From Pipra filicauda (taxonomy: Eukaryota > Chordata > Aves > Passeriformes > Pipridae): DNA of 64,000 nt. The stretch covers positions 124,001 to 188,000 of the forward strand of contig NW_024104417.1 of the NCBI RefSeq assembly GCF_003945595.2, in the 5' to 3' direction. Of the stretch, positions 11,701 to 25,559 are shown piece after piece; the first letter of the stretch is position 1; every line of letters starts with the position of its first letter. The notes beneath the pieces were generated by a model, which had not been told where the DNA came from, ran no database searches, and worked only from the letters and a program-made list of their open reading frames with translations. Made by a program: the position numbers and the translations under genes.

Positions 11701-14700
11701 GACTGAAAGTCCATCATTTTTTGCTTCCAGTGCATGCTGAGAAATAACTCAGACTGGTTTTGTAGGAGGACAAAGCTGTATTTTACTAATGCTTTTCTTA
11801 AATAAAATATTTTTCAAAATTGTCATTAAATCTCTCTTTTTTGTATCACAATTAAAAAGTCTCACCAAGTTACTACACTGGGATGAGAATGACTTACATG
11901 AGCTTATATATCAGAGGATATTTACTGATAATCTGAAATATGACTTGAGTCCTACACACAAAATATGTGCACAAAATAAGTCTGTTAGCCATTCCTGAGC
12001 CCTAACCATACTGTATTTTGTTCAAATAAGAGTTTTTTCTCCCTTTATTGCTGTTGTCTACCAGTGTGTGGCTGTTCAAAAATATCTGAAGTCATACAAA
12101 ATGACCCAATTACAACATACCACTGGCATTACACTGAACATATATGCTTCAAAAGATACAGCTTAAATCTAAATATATGGAACCTGACGGTGACTTTGTT
12201 TGTCATTTTGCAGTGTGCTCAAAAGGCAGAATAATCAGATGTTTCATCCTTGGGCTGAAGAAGGATATTCTTTCTAAGTCCCGTTAGTTCTCAGTTTTTG
12301 CCCCTTGGTACTATGATATCTGAAGAAACTGCTGAGACTTCCTATTCCTTTGCTGCTTGATAGTAGCAGGAAAACAGGGAGGTTAAAAGAGTAATAAGGG
12401 AATTAAAAGGATTCTTAAAAGGACTTGAAAGGAAGTACAAGCAGTGTTGGGAGGAAAGCACGCTCTCTGAATGAACGCCCTGCTTCCTGACAGCATCTCC
12501 AGCCTTTGATTAGGCTCAGCCCCTGGAGACTCCTGCAAGAATCCTAAGGGCTAATTAGAAAAATGACATGAAGCGATGTTAGTATTCCCAGCTGGTCTTT
12601 ATTCTTTGCTTTCCTTCTGAGGGGGGAAAAAAAGCAAAAGGAGCGAATACTGTACACGCCAGTAACATCAGAAATTGAGCTACATTCATTATGGTGGTTA
12701 TTCTATCAGATTTGTGTTGCAGTTGAAGGGATTGAGCTCCATGAAAGGAGGTCAGAGAATTAAAAAAAGGTCTTTCCTAAGAAGCCACCCCTTGGAGTGT
12801 GCATGAAAGGCTATGGGAAGAAAATTACTCTCAGGCAAGACTGTGCTGTTGCTGCACCTTTTTTTAATACAGCCAGGGCTGGAAACAGCATGAATAATTC
12901 ACCCAAGAGACTTGCTAGATTGAACTGGGAGAAAAAGTGAATTTCCTTAATTTACTACCAGTATTTACAAACTGTACCTTGTTTTAGTCTTCCTTGTTGG
13001 TAATTCTTACTACTTTCTTGACTTATGAGTTTGGCACGATGTCTGAAAAACAGAGAGCAGTGCAGTGACACAGCAAAACAAAAAAGAAAAAAAAAAAATC
13101 AGGAGCCAAAATTGATCTGCCTCTACCAGCAGCTCAAATAAAAATTATAATGGAAAAAACCAACAGCACCTTCCATGTAAGCTTCTCAGACTGTAGAGTT
13201 TATATGTAAAGGTAGCTCCATCTATAAATAGTGACTGATGCAACTTATTATGTTACAGCTTAGTTTAGCAGGAACAACCTTTGATGAGTGTGGAGGTAAG
13301 AATCAGTTTTCCTTGGTCCAGCATTTCTGTGCAGACAGATCATGGCTGTTGACCATCTAAGCCTCATTACTGGGTACATGACAAAGAAGAGAAAATATAT
13401 GACAACAGCCATGACACAGTTGTCTTGGAGGAAAGAGCTGCACCTTTCAGCCAAGCTGAACCACTTCTGTGTACAGTGTAATGGCTTAGAAACATAATGT
13501 TATATGAAAGGTAATAAGATGCTAGTGCTGGTTGTCACAACTAAAAGCTTTATCATGATGTGGCCTCAGGTTAATGATCCAAATCCCAAATACCCCAAGG
13601 GGAAGCAACATATAAACCAATTAGTCCCCATGTGCAGAAGAAGAGCTCTGTATGGAAGGACTGATTTCCACCCAAAAGAGACATCTGCTTCTCTTTAATT
13701 TAAATACTATTTTTGATAAGTAAAGGACTCTCTGGCTCTTTCACTGCTGAGAAAAACCCAAGTCTCAATTAGAGGCCACAGCTAATATAGGTGTAATAGA
13801 CAGAGCCGTGCCTATTTGCAGGGATGTGCAAATTCAGTTGTCAGTGGGAAGAAGCAAAGACTATTAAAAAGAAAGTGAGAGTACCTTTCTGAAGGATGAG
13901 CTGTTTAACAGAGAGAAAACATGGCCTGGAGTTTTAAAAGTTTGTGGTCTGAAGTGAAGAAAGTAGGTCCTGTTTCTTGTCTGGCTGTCGACTTACATGA
14001 CCATTATAATAGTGTCTTTGCAATGTGCATTGAGAATTTAAGTTTGTAGAAGCCACATAGTGGAAAATCCAGTAGTAGTACAGGAATAAAGAATAACCCA
14101 TGCTGACCTTCACTGTGTAGATTTAGATATCTGATTTCTATATATATTTTCAGAGAATGATTTGAGGTTTTTCACCCTGGCAGGAGGAATATGGCACCGT
14201 GACAAGAAAAGACAACTGAGAGCAGTCTACAAAAAAAAGAGATCTGTGCATGCCTCTGTATAATACAAGCTTAACAAAACTGGAGTTCATCAAATAGAAA
14301 TATATTTTTTTTTAATTTTACTGAATAAAAGGAAACTTATGCTAAGTAGTATGAGAGCTTTTAAACAAATAGGATGATCTCTCTGCCACTATGGGAGCAT
14401 GTGATCCTCCATGTTCACTGCAGTTTCACTTCTGAAGACAAACAAAACTTCCCCACTGGCCAAGTCATTCCACAACAGTCCCTCAGCAACAACTTCTAGC
14501 AAATGTTAGCAACTGTCAGAAGAAGTTGCTAGATTAGATGGACATTTGAGTTGACACTGATGGACAACTAGAGGGGCACTGGCTGATCTGGTGTTAATAA
14601 CATAAATTTACTTGTTATTCATATAATTTGAAATATTACTAACCTACTTCAGAGGCTATGTACTGATATCTGAGGTGTGCTTTGAGATAAGAGTCTATGC

Positions 14701-17700
14701 ACAAAACACGCACCTAAATTTATGGGAAGCAATCTGTCTTCTGGGAAGGTATTTAAAAGAAAACTGCTGGTCTGCTTGAAAACAATGCTGGCAAGAAAAA
14801 TGGCAAGTTCATATCATTCAGTGTTTGCAGGGTTAATTTTTTTGCTAAAAATGACATTAAGTCACACCTTACACCTTAAAATCTACACATACTTTCTGAG
14901 GTGGCAAACAATTTCTGCTATATGCATATAGAAATTAATAAATTGACATTGACCTAATTGATGTGTTTCTAAAATGTATACTCAAGTTGACACACCGGCT
15001 GATGGTTTTCCCCAGTGCAATTAGGAGAGAGATTTTTTTTTCCAAAAACTCTCCCACAAATGATGCACCCAGCTGCTATTAGCTCACAGCAGCCAACAGC
15101 AAGGCAGCCTAAATCCCTCAGCTGACACTGGGTCAGGGTATTTATTACCTTCCCAACCTTCTCCTTGTCGCCACACTGCTGAACCCAGGCGTGGTGGGTT
15201 GCTCTGCATCAGCAGGCAGGAGCATCAAGCTTGTTTTGGCCCTTTCTACAGAGTTAGCTTCTCACCTCAGGTGCGTCATTCAAGAGCAGGAACCATCCCA
15301 CCATTGTTCTCCACTATCTTTCTCATCTCCTCCTTGAGCTCCCAGTGTGAATCTTAAGTGATTTCCCATGAGAAGAAGAGAAGGCACACATGCTAAAAAT
15401 ACTGTATGGACAAGTAGTCCTCAAAGTTCAGGGCAAGAACCTACCTGATAGGAGTAAGCTTAAAAATAAGCCAGGTCCTGAGAGAAGAAGAGACATTGCA
15501 CAGTCCCTGTATCCCAACAGTGAGGCTTTTACCAAGGATTATGTTTTGCTGTGTACCCTATCAGGACAGTGTGTAACAAGAAATCTCACAGTGAAATATA
15601 TGTCATGTCTTGCACAATAGCTTTTTCTGCAAAATGCAATACTGTACATGAACAACCACTGCTCTTTTCTTAAAAACAGAGATGAAAAATACCAGTGCTG
15701 GTTGCGGAGATGCTGGAAGCTGTCCGCCAGAAGGCTGGCCCCACTGGCCACATGGCCAAAGGCACAGCAGCTGCCTGACACAGGCTCCGTCATGTCAGCC
15801 CTCCTGGCACTCCCCCTTCTCCTCCTCCTCTTCCCTGCACCCAGCCTCCACTTAAGCCAATGGAAACATTTTTTTGGCTTCAATCAATACTGCATCAGGT
15901 CCTCTATCACTGAGTGAACTTGTTTGGTTTCTTCTGGAGTGGCTTCCACATATGCAGAAAAAGTTATCCCATAAACCTAAATTCAGGTGGAAAAAATAAG
16001 AAGTAGCATGCAGGGCACTCTTGCCTTGTGATGTTGTGGCTACAGGGAGCTGAGCTGCCTCCCCCGGCACCACAGGCACGGACCTGGGGGGAAACACTGG
16101 CCCTCTGCGCCTCTCAAGCCCCTGCAAGAGGCAGCCAAGCACAACATCCCTGCCTGTGCAGAGGAGGGAAGGAAGCAGTCTGGGACGAAACACCATAATG
16201 TGGACATCGTAATCGGTTTTCATCCAAACCGAGTCACGTGTAGGGAAGTTAAAGAGCAAGACTGGAAAAACACATTGCAGAGCAATGCTGTAAAGAATTT
16301 GTACTAAATCAAGCACCAAACTTAAGCACGCCTTAAAAATATTAATTCAAGAGGACCGATTTTGGCTTGAAAGGTCGGCATAAACACAAAAATATCTGAA
16401 AGAAGAAATGAAAAATGCTCTCAAAGGCATCCCAACAAGCTTTCTTTATTTTAAATTTGCTAATCTTTTCCTAAATTGAGTGGACATGTAGTTGGCCTAT
16501 TAACATGGTTGCATATTCCTATGGCACTTCATGAAAACTTTTTTTAAAAAAAAATCTTTTGGAATAATTTTCATTAATAGAAATGCCAGAATGTTTCAGG
16601 GGAAATTTATGACTTGTTATTATATGCAGTTTTAATAATTTAAATGGCGGTGTAACAATCCAGGAATGGAAACAGTGTGTTCCAGGAATGTTGCAGTGAA
16701 TTAGTTATCATGATCTGCTTGTAATTGCTGATTATCCTCATGAATTCTACCCAGACTAGTAAAGTGAATGTTTTTTTACTGACAAAAAGAAACTTGGGAA
16801 TAGTATTAACTCACAAAAATTCAAATCAACAGTGGCCAACTCTGTTTCCAACAAGGTTTTTGACTATCTGTATCATTCATATAAATAATTGCAGAGGTTC
16901 AGCATATTGAGCAAGAGACTCTACTCCAAGAGCAGGGCCAGGGCAGGAGTCATGTCCTTCTGTACATGTAAATAGGGTATCCTGTTACCAGGCACTGCCA
17001 TTGCAATGTCAACAGAAATACTGTCGCTAGGGGAAGGAGAACAGCCAGCAGGCTATGGAGGCAGGCAGCTGGACAGAAGACAAGGTAGCAGAGCCATGTA
17101 TCCTGGGCAGTTCTTGCATATGCCAAGAAGTATTTGAGTGATATATGGGATACACTGCAAAATAACATATGTTCATTTGGATGTGTTGTTTTTACTGACT
17201 GTCCCACTCAGCCTTGTTTCTCTTTTGACAGTATTTGTTTCGAGGAAAAATTTTGTGGTTTGGAGGGAGTAATAAATACAGCATCAGCACAGATTTGCAT
17301 GAGCAGATGCTGGGTTTCTTGTGTAGCAGGCTGAGAGGTCAGATGCACAGTCACCAGGCAGTACCAATAAGAAAGCTTATGAAAACAGGTATGATTACAA
17401 AGGAAAATGTTAAAAGAGGAGTCCAAGACAACAGATGGTTCTGATAAAGTAGAAAATGAATAAAAAGAAGATGTGATGGAGACTAACAAGGGACAGGGTA
17501 TGCAGTAAGGAGCGGTGAAGTGTGACATACACTTAAGGAAAAAAGAAGGCAAGAGGAAAGCCAAGGCTTTAAGCTTTGCCAGGGAGTATTTACTGTATAT
17601 GATGAAATTAATTGCACTTTAAGCAAACTGATATCCATAGTGAACTCAAGAGATAATTCATGAACTGAAGACATTAGACAAGTCAGCTCTTGCAAATGAG

Positions 17701-20339
17701 CAGTTCAGAGCACTGACAGGCCGGCAGCTCATTAAATAGTTGATATACAACAGTCATCAGGAAAACAGAAGAGAATCAGATGAAGGTGCTGAAGGAAGGA
17801 GAACAGAAGCACAGATGAGTAGGAAATACTGTGAAAAGGGCTGCACACTAAAAAAGAAAGATGACTTCAGTAAAAAATCATTCCAGATCATGTTGGACAA
17901 AACATGCATTTTGGTATACCAGGTTGTGACACAAGAAAGTGCTCAGCTGAGACAGGATCCCTAAACCAAGCTCAGTGATTTTTGCTATTGCATCTCTGAG
18001 CCACATTTAACACTTGATAGGTACCAAGTTTCTTCAACCCTCACCATGAAATAATTTCTTGAGGTATGCACAAAGTTCTTTTGAAGCCAGCAGAGCACTA
18101 CAAGCATCTGCTCATATGCATTGTACCAGGACCAGACTGATACTGACCATGGAATACTCTGCAGACTACTTGTAAAACACTGCTCAACACATGATGCATT
18201 TTTGCTTTCTGTCTTTAAATTAACATATGACAAATCTAAACTATTTCTGAAGGTTATGGTTATTGCATTTTGTGGAAAAAATCATGGACTTGATGGACTT
18301 GATTCTCCCTTTGGAAGCATTTATGATACTTGGGAGTTAAAGGCAGAAATTCCACATAATTTATTGTATTAGACTTTATTGGTAAAGGTTCTAGCTTAAT
18401 ATTGTTATATTCCTACAATTTCAAGTGGTTTTCCTCACTTGAATGGAGATGCCCAATGGTATCAAATATGCTGTTGGCTTTGAGGCAGGAATCAAAACAC
18501 CTCAAAAATGACAAAGCTTCCAGATTCTTGGAGCTGAAACTCTTACGTTTATACTGAATGACGGAGTTTGCAGAGTCCTAAGGCAATATGTAAGATTGCA
18601 TAACCTTGCCTGACAGACACTAATTTAGCTGTAGGTTGTCCAAAGAGACAAACCAGGGTCTTATGAAAATCAACTTAAGCCAAGATGAAATAAGAACTTA
18701 GGTAAAATGAAAGAAATACTGTAGATAATGTCTCTATCTCCTGAAACAAAACTTCACAAGACAAAGCAGAGTAGATCATCCTTAAGTGATGTTAACATTG
18801 CATAAATTATGCCATGCTAATAATTGGTTTATTAAGTGTTGAGAATGCCTTCTTATACAAACATGTAGGTTTACATATTAATAAATACTAACCTGAAATC
18901 TGACTCTGAAGTATCAGTCATCACTGATAACATCAACATGTGAAAGAGAAAAAAAAAATAATAAACATGGTTCAAGTGTCCAGTCAAAGCAATTCCTATC
19001 CCTGTCCTATCCTACATGCCTGCTTTACATACACACACATACACAACCATCCTTGTTTGTTGAACCACTATACTTTCCATTTTCTGTACATATTGGTGGT
19101 TTGTAAGTGCAGCAGCAGATATGGCTGATATATAGCACAGAGATTTTGCAAGTGTTTCTATTACAGTTGCACAAGAAATAAACAGAATTCAATAAAACAA
19201 AAAATGCTGTTTGCCTTTCCCAGCTTTGGAAATTTTTCCCTTTGATCACTGTTTGCCAGGGAATCTGGGCTCTTTAAAGTATTCAGGGACCTTCACTGAC
19301 ATAACTTCACCTTCTGCATCTCTTCTCTTGAAAACTGCTGGCAAGATAAGTTCTTCCTGATAACCAAGGGTCATTAAAGTTTAGTGACCCTCTATGGACA
19401 CCCTTGCAACATCACTGCTTGCAAATGCAGCCGAATGTGGACTGTGGAGGCAATTAAGATAGCAGGAGAGACTGGGCTTACAAACAAAATGGGAACTTGG
19501 TGTACGATAAAGGTGCTTACACAGAGCTCATAATCTCCTCAATGCAGCTCACAAGTTGCACTGTCCCCAAACAGCCACAAGTGAGACATGCTTTCTCCAG
19601 CCTGCAGCAGCCAGCACTCACATTTACAGTGAGGAGAGCACAGAAACAGCAGTGGTGCAACACCATGCTCACCAGCCACAGTCAGTGCAAAAGCTGATCT
19701 CTCCTTTGGGTGTGGTGGGGAATGGAGGTATGAGTTTTCTCTTTAGTCTGAATGAGCCCCTCAAACAGTATCCACAGGTGCAGGATGACAGCTTCAGAGC
19801 TTCCTCACTGTACCCGGTTTAGTGTAACACATCTGTAGGGATCTCCACAGCTCAGATGTGCAGATTCCAGGCTCCACAGGAGACTCTACTACCCCTGACA
19901 CTGTAGGACAGTCAAGACCAAGTCCCTGCTGCATTCGCAGGAGGAAATCTGTTTTCAAGGTGGCACATTTTCTCATTTACTTTGTTTCTTGAGTTCAAAA
20001 ACAACAACTTGAACTTTGGAAAATTTTCAGTAAAGAGCAGGAGGCTGACTGGCACAAACTAAAAAGTGAAACTCGAGGGGAAAAAGGAAGAAGCAAGACT
20101 GGTCTCCTTGGGTATATTCCAAATATTTACATTCTGCCTTTTAAAGTCCTCTTCCGTTGTCAGATACAGCCTCATTCTGCTAGCAGCAGTCAGAAATACA
20201 AAATGGCCTAGAGTTCAAAGCAGGAAAAATCAATGCACAAATTTTGGTTTACCATAAATACACAATGGTTGGCTGAATTTGCTTCTAACAGTCTGCAGCC
20301 CAAGCATAGTATTCACAAACTACTTTGCATTTATTTTTG
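8721..20339. other. Intronic DNA, mostly featureless
   Basis: Contains the paired TEAD-like sites and locally GC-richer patches at about 15050-15350, 15690-15860 and 16030-16200. The last of these lies in a 155-codon minus-strand frame (15852-16319), one of the longest outside the CpG island. It has no ATG-driven protein features or domain I recognise. The GC-rich patches may be decayed mobile elements of unknown type. Confidence 0.6.
16660..16690 (+). promoter_or_regulatory. Paired TEAD-like sites in an AT-rich intronic stretch
   Basis: CCAGGAATG occurs at 16660-16668 and again at 16682-16690, 22 bases apart, about two helical turns. GGAATG is the TEAD core. The surrounding 16450-16740 is AT-rich, free of recognised repeats, and holds homeodomain-type TAAT and ATTA cores. 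This is a candidate intronic enhancer by pattern only. Confidence 0.3.
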
Positions 20340-20405
20340 GATTGGGTAAAGTACAGGGGGAGGAAACTGAGCAAAGTAGCAAGCAACTTGCATCACACAA
20401 CTCCA
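20340..20405 (+). mobile_element. Weak MIR/L3-like fragment
   Basis: GGGAGGAAACTGAGCAAAG followed by GCAACTTGCATCACACAACT resembles the conserved part of MIR-type repeats, where GGAAACTGAGGCACAGAG is followed by TGACTTGCCCAAGGTCACAC. The match is partial and short, so chance similarity cannot be excluded. Confidence 0.35.
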
Positions 20406-23400
20406 CCTATTAGATAGGACAGGCAAAATGGTGACAGTCGCTAACAGTGAAAATAAATCTGAATGCAGCATTCTTAATTGTGACAAGTGTTCAGTAGTGA
20501 ATTATAATTATCATATTATTTGTTTACAGTACTCCTGTCCCTAATTTTTATTTCTTCAGCTGATGACCTAGAAAGTAAATCAATTATTTAAGCAAAAATA
20601 ATGAGGGTTTTTTTTCTAAAAGGAAGTAGCTGCAAGAGACTGTGGTGTCACTAAGTCCTCATTTGTCACTGCTCTCCAGTCCACCAGTGCAGTTCTGCTG
20701 GGCTTAGCTGCACACTTATGCTGAAGTTGCCAGACATAGCTTTGAGACCCAGGTGAGAGCAAGACTGTCAGCACTGTAAGCAATCTCCATTGGTTCCTGG
20801 TGATGGCTGTAGAAGGGAAGAAACCAGGTGCTCTTTGAATAAGAAGTGTTGAGATCTGGCAAGGTAAGGAGGTTTTTTTGTGGAACGAAGGGAATTTCCT
20901 TAGGATTGTGAGGTTTTCTCTGAAGAGTGTATTTTTATCACGTTGCATCTTATAGGATATTGCCCACTGGGCTATGAATTATCCCGCTGCTGACATCTAA
21001 GCTGTGAATACAGCAGCATTGCTGCTATCGGAGATATCCCAGCACAGGAAGCAGCGAATAAGTGGCCATTCAGTACAACATCAGGTCAGCTTGATATTTA
21101 GAGAATTCATTGCCTATGTTTCCAGAAGAAACATGACTCAGATACATGTGATCAAGAACATTTGCATAGAAATTGGAGGCAGATGTTTGCTGACAGGCAA
21201 AGTGCAAACTTCAGAAGCAATGAGCTCCATTGAAAAGATGGGTCTTTGGGTTTCTGGAGGAAATAATCTTTTTTGGCTACCACTGTAACAGCAAATAAGG
21301 AGTTAAAGTTGCAGTGTCATGCAAACTAGAAAGAACATTAGAAGAAAACAGAACTTTCTGTGTTGTTTTTTTTTTTAAAGGGAACATGTTGGGTGTTCAG
21401 AATACTAAGAAACTACAGTGCTGGTGAACTGGAATGAAACATGGCGTTAAAATACAGAGTGCTGTAACTGAACTATAGCAATTGTTATTTGAAACACAGA
21501 AACTGTCCTTTCTTCCAAATCTAATTCTCTGGTCACAGACACAGTAAATCAGCCAAAATATGATAATTAAAAAATCCCTTTCACTGCATAAGCACACTTA
21601 ATTTTTGTCTTAAGCTTTGCTCTGGTATCCATAAAGTCTGCATGTATTCCACTTATGAGATACTGAAATTCTATAGTAAAAGCCTGAAGCATAGATTCCT
21701 AAAATGTAGATAAATCAAGTAAACTGTTTGTGGGAGATTTTTCCCTTTTTTTTTTTTGAGTATAACTGTACATTTATGCAGGTTTATATCACCTTATCAT
21801 CTTCAACTTTTTTCCTCTAATATTTTTTTTTTAAACATAATACTACAAATGATACTCCTTGCTCTCCACAGCTGTTGTATAGCCTTTACAATTTTTAGTT
21901 GTCTGAGGCTTGTTTACTACCTGACTGTGAATTTGGCTAGATTACAGCTGTTTTCCTGCTGTTAGTTTATAAATACAACTGAGACAACATGATATTGAAA
22001 CATTGGTCCTTTATCTTCAAAACAGAAAAGTGAAATGTAGTCGTAGCTTCAGAGCAGCCTATTTCGTGGCCCTAACTAACCTTCTTCCTTTATTTAACAG
22101 TGTTAAGAATGGATACAGACAGCTGTATGTTTTGTTGTTTTTCTGTAGGTCACATAAACATTTATCAGCATAGAAAATTGTGGAAAAGAGAACTATTCAT
22201 GTAGAGTAGTTCTCAATTTAGAGCTTCAAAAGAAACCACGCACTTACCTGAATCACTGCCTTAAATTTTATTTTCATGGAATTAACGTTATGAGTGATCA
22301 GTTTTATCTAAGTTTTATTCCCAGAAAACATCTCACACTTCTGTATAGTGAAAATCAGCTTTTTGCTTGTTCAGGTCTGAGCTTATTCTTCTCAGCAGTA
22401 GCCGTCTAGCTCTGCCAATGGGCAAAAATTATGTCCAGTGGAGTCATTAAAGACAGCACTCTTTGGGTATCCAGTGAAGGCAGACACGGTGGTTTCCTCA
22501 TCTCTCCTGGGAGCTCTCCATCTTACTATAACAATGCTAGTGATTTCTTCACAGAAGTACCCTTCAGTTACAAATAAAGACCAGGCTATTGGAGCATTAA
22601 AAGAAAAGAAAATTTCTTGCCTCATTTTGTTAGTTTCATGAAAATCTGTGAGATTTGGCTACTGCTTTCAAAAATTGACATCCTGCAGCCTCATTAGGAT
22701 TATCTGATATTAGTTCATAAATAAAGATGCTTTTTCACACATTGTTCCTGTCTCTTTTTCTGTCAACGAGTGCCAGCTACCTTCTCCTTCATTGCTGACT
22801 TCTCAGTCTATGGCAAACAAGTCCTGGTGATATAGAACAGAGGTACTGTTGAGGCAGTAATACAATAACATTGTATTACAACTATTAGACTACTACCGTC
22901 TCCATTCTTTTCTTTCTTTCTCTTTTGAGACATCACTACTATGCAATAAGGACTCAGGAGTGATTTCATCATTATTGGAAACAGAAATATTATATGAACA
23001 GATGCCCCTCACTTTTACAACAGCACTAACTTCTGACAGAAGCTGGGGGCTCTTTAAAGTCATGGGCTTTGATGTCACAAGAGAAACTCCAAAGGCACAG
23101 ACGGTGTGATTCCCTGCAGGTGAAAAATTGGTGGACCTTCATCTCAAATCCACGTTGATCTCATGGGTTAACAGGCTGCTGCTTGAAGCCTTGCATTTGG
23201 TCCTCTCTCCTGATCTGTTCTTTAATTGTCTGAGTAAAGGGAGGTTTGCTTATTGGCATATCCAAGGCCCTTGACTTTTATTCTGCTTTTTACATAATAA
23301 GTTCTTTGTCCAGAAAGCAAAGAAATGTGATGACTATAACTTTGTTCCAACGTCTGGGCTGAGTTTTGGGCCATTAAGACTCTTTCCAATTGTAAGATCT

Positions 23401-23475
23401 TGTTCCCTCAGGCTTTTTTATGTAATGGATGATAAAGGAGTTGGAAAGTAAATTTATTGCCTCTTTTTCTTAAAG

Positions 23476-23571
23476 GCTTTCCTTTTTCTCCTTGACAATG
23501 CTAACAGGACCTCTACCGCTGATGCTATTGGATTTCTCCTGAGTGTCTTATTCCTCAATGTCATTAACAAG
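23476..23571 (+). other. Exon-like segment 3 with optimal donor (possible pseudoexon)
   Basis: An acceptor with a pyrimidine run, CCTCTTTTTCTTAAAG, precedes exactly 96 bases open in phase 0, beginning AFLFLLDNANRTSTADAIGF and rich in hydrophobic residues. An optimal donor, AACAAG|GTAAGT, follows. A second acceptor with the branch-like TGCTAACAG lies inside the segment. The peptide could form one or two membrane segments, but I do not recognise it, and T-rich DNA gives hydrophobic frames by chance. It is antisense to ANKH within intron 1. Confidence 0.2.
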
Positions 23572-24071
23572 GTAAGTTATCCTTTCCTAAATCTCCTCCT
23601 CCTACTTGCTTTCAAGGGTCGTGTTTTTGCATGGCTTCAAAGTTAATGTGGAGAACGTTCCCACTGAGCATAGGGAAACTCTACAGACTGTCTTGGATTA
23701 GGAGTGCACTTATGGGTCATGGGTCTTCAGATATCTTTTCTGTGGGTATCAGATATTACGGACAGCCAAAAACTTCCAGTGAGCCCAAAAGAATTGGAGC
23801 CACTTTTATGTCATGTGATATTTGTCTTCTTTCTTTTACTCAGACTTCTGTCTCTCTATTTTCAGTTTGGAAACCCAGCACTGTGCCCGATATTCACGTC
23901 CCCAGTGAGGACTCTTTCTGATGACTCCACAGTTTCATAATGACATTGAGCAACAGCTGACTTCTATCTGCACAGGCTGCAGCAATTTCTATTTCCAGAC
24001 TGTCTTTATTCTGCTTAGTTAACAATGATACAGCAAATTTCTAACTCACTACCAAGAGTGAATGAAAAAGA

Positions 24072-24092
24072 CCAGTCTTTTAAAAAGACTGG
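24072..24092. repeat. Near-perfect hairpin, 10-bp arms
   Basis: CCAGTCTTTT, one spacer base, then AAAAGACTGG form complementary arms. A further A-run follows the right arm. It could be a small hairpin in the pre-mRNA of either strand. It lies within ANKH intron 1. Confidence 0.8.
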
Positions 24093-25529
24093 GAAAAAAA
24101 ATCAGTTTTCTACTTTCTAAGGGCATTGCTACCTATCTGTGGCTGCAGGGATCATAATGACTATTCAAGGAGTGAAGATATGGAGGGAAATACCAAATCT
24201 AAACCCATTTTCCCATGCATTAGTCTAGCAATGAGGAGTGATCATTAGCGATGAAAAGGCAATAGCTGTGCTGCAGAGAGACTTCAACCTTTCCAACTCT
24301 AGGATGCAAGTATAAAGTAAACAGATCAGCCACTTTATTTGTGGAGGAATGAACACTGCCCTGATTAAAAAAACAAAAAAAGGTCAACAGTGTTCATAAA
24401 TGCTAGAGGATTCACCTCTTTGCGCATACAACAGTGACAGAGTGAGACAAACCTTTTGCCTACCCCTCTCCCTGGCCACCCCTCTTCAGCAGGGTAGAAG
24501 GAGGAGCGGGGCCAGATGATGGACACAGGGCAGAGCAGGTAGCACACACCTCATGGTCTGGCCCTTTGCTTCCATCTGCTGTCAGCAGAGTAATTGGACT
24601 GTGCTTCATCAGCACTCAAACACTTGCATGTATGTGTTGTAACTAAAAAGAATCCAGAAGCCCCCAAGTCAAATAAAAGTCCCTCTTCCCTCAACCACAA
24701 CTCACCTAAAGGAAAATGCCTAATCTCTCAGACACAGAAGTAAGACTCTCATGTTTCAGCATGTGCTCTCCTTAGGGGATGCATTGTTCTAGTCCCATCA
24801 TGAAAACATTTTAAAATCATATTTTTAATTTACTAGAACAACACCAATATGGCTTCTTAGTAGCCACAGTTATGCAGAGGCCAACAAATTTAATGGCTGC
24901 ACTTCTAAAATGCCACATTTCTGAAAGTACTGTCTTGTAAAACTTGTAATAGATTTTTTTTCTCATTATGGTAATAATGGTTGCTTTGCTTTCAGAAGGA
25001 CAAAAGCAGCATAATTCAAATGGATGGAAATACACACACTGAGATTTTCAAAGTGGCCAACGGAAGATGTCTCTTCCAGTGTTCTCAGTCTGGATGCTTC
25101 CCTCTTTAAAAGGATTTTCATATCACAACAGCAGCCTGCTATTTGGAATGCTGGGAGAAGACATAAGCAGTCAGAAAATGGGAAAGTATTTTATGTTTTG
25201 AGATTGTTTTAAATCAGAGTTAATGGCAACAAGAAGAGGATCAGATTTGATTTATCATTAGCATTCAAAACAGAAAAAAATAAAAGATAAGCTGTCCTGT
25301 GAACAGGGATAAAAGGGAATTACCAAACCCTTCCAGATTTTGTTTAACGTGTTATCATTGAAAGAACTTCTTTATGAAACTGAATATACATTGTCTTCTC
25401 TCATTATATTTTTCTCATTTGATTGAGCAACCTCCATCCCCAAGCTCATCCTTCTTCTCTCCTGTTCCCCACCCCCCGCTCATTCTGCTGGAGCTGAAAA
25501 TGAACAGAGCTTCGTTTGTTCACTGGTGC

Positions 25530-25559
25530 CAGCAGCAGCAGCAGCAGCAGCAGCAGCAA
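25530..25559 (+). repeat. (CAG)9 CAA trinucleotide microsatellite
   Basis: Nine uninterrupted CAG units followed by one CAA lie in intron 1. The tract falls in a 150-codon plus-strand frame as polyglutamine, but that frame has no other protein-like features, so the repeat is treated as non-coding. On the ANKH strand it is a CTG repeat. Confidence 0.95.

Noticed and set aside
15852..16319. 155-codon minus-strand frame as a gene
   Set aside because: No recognisable domain, promoter or splice context. It coincides with GC-richer patches that favour long chance frames.
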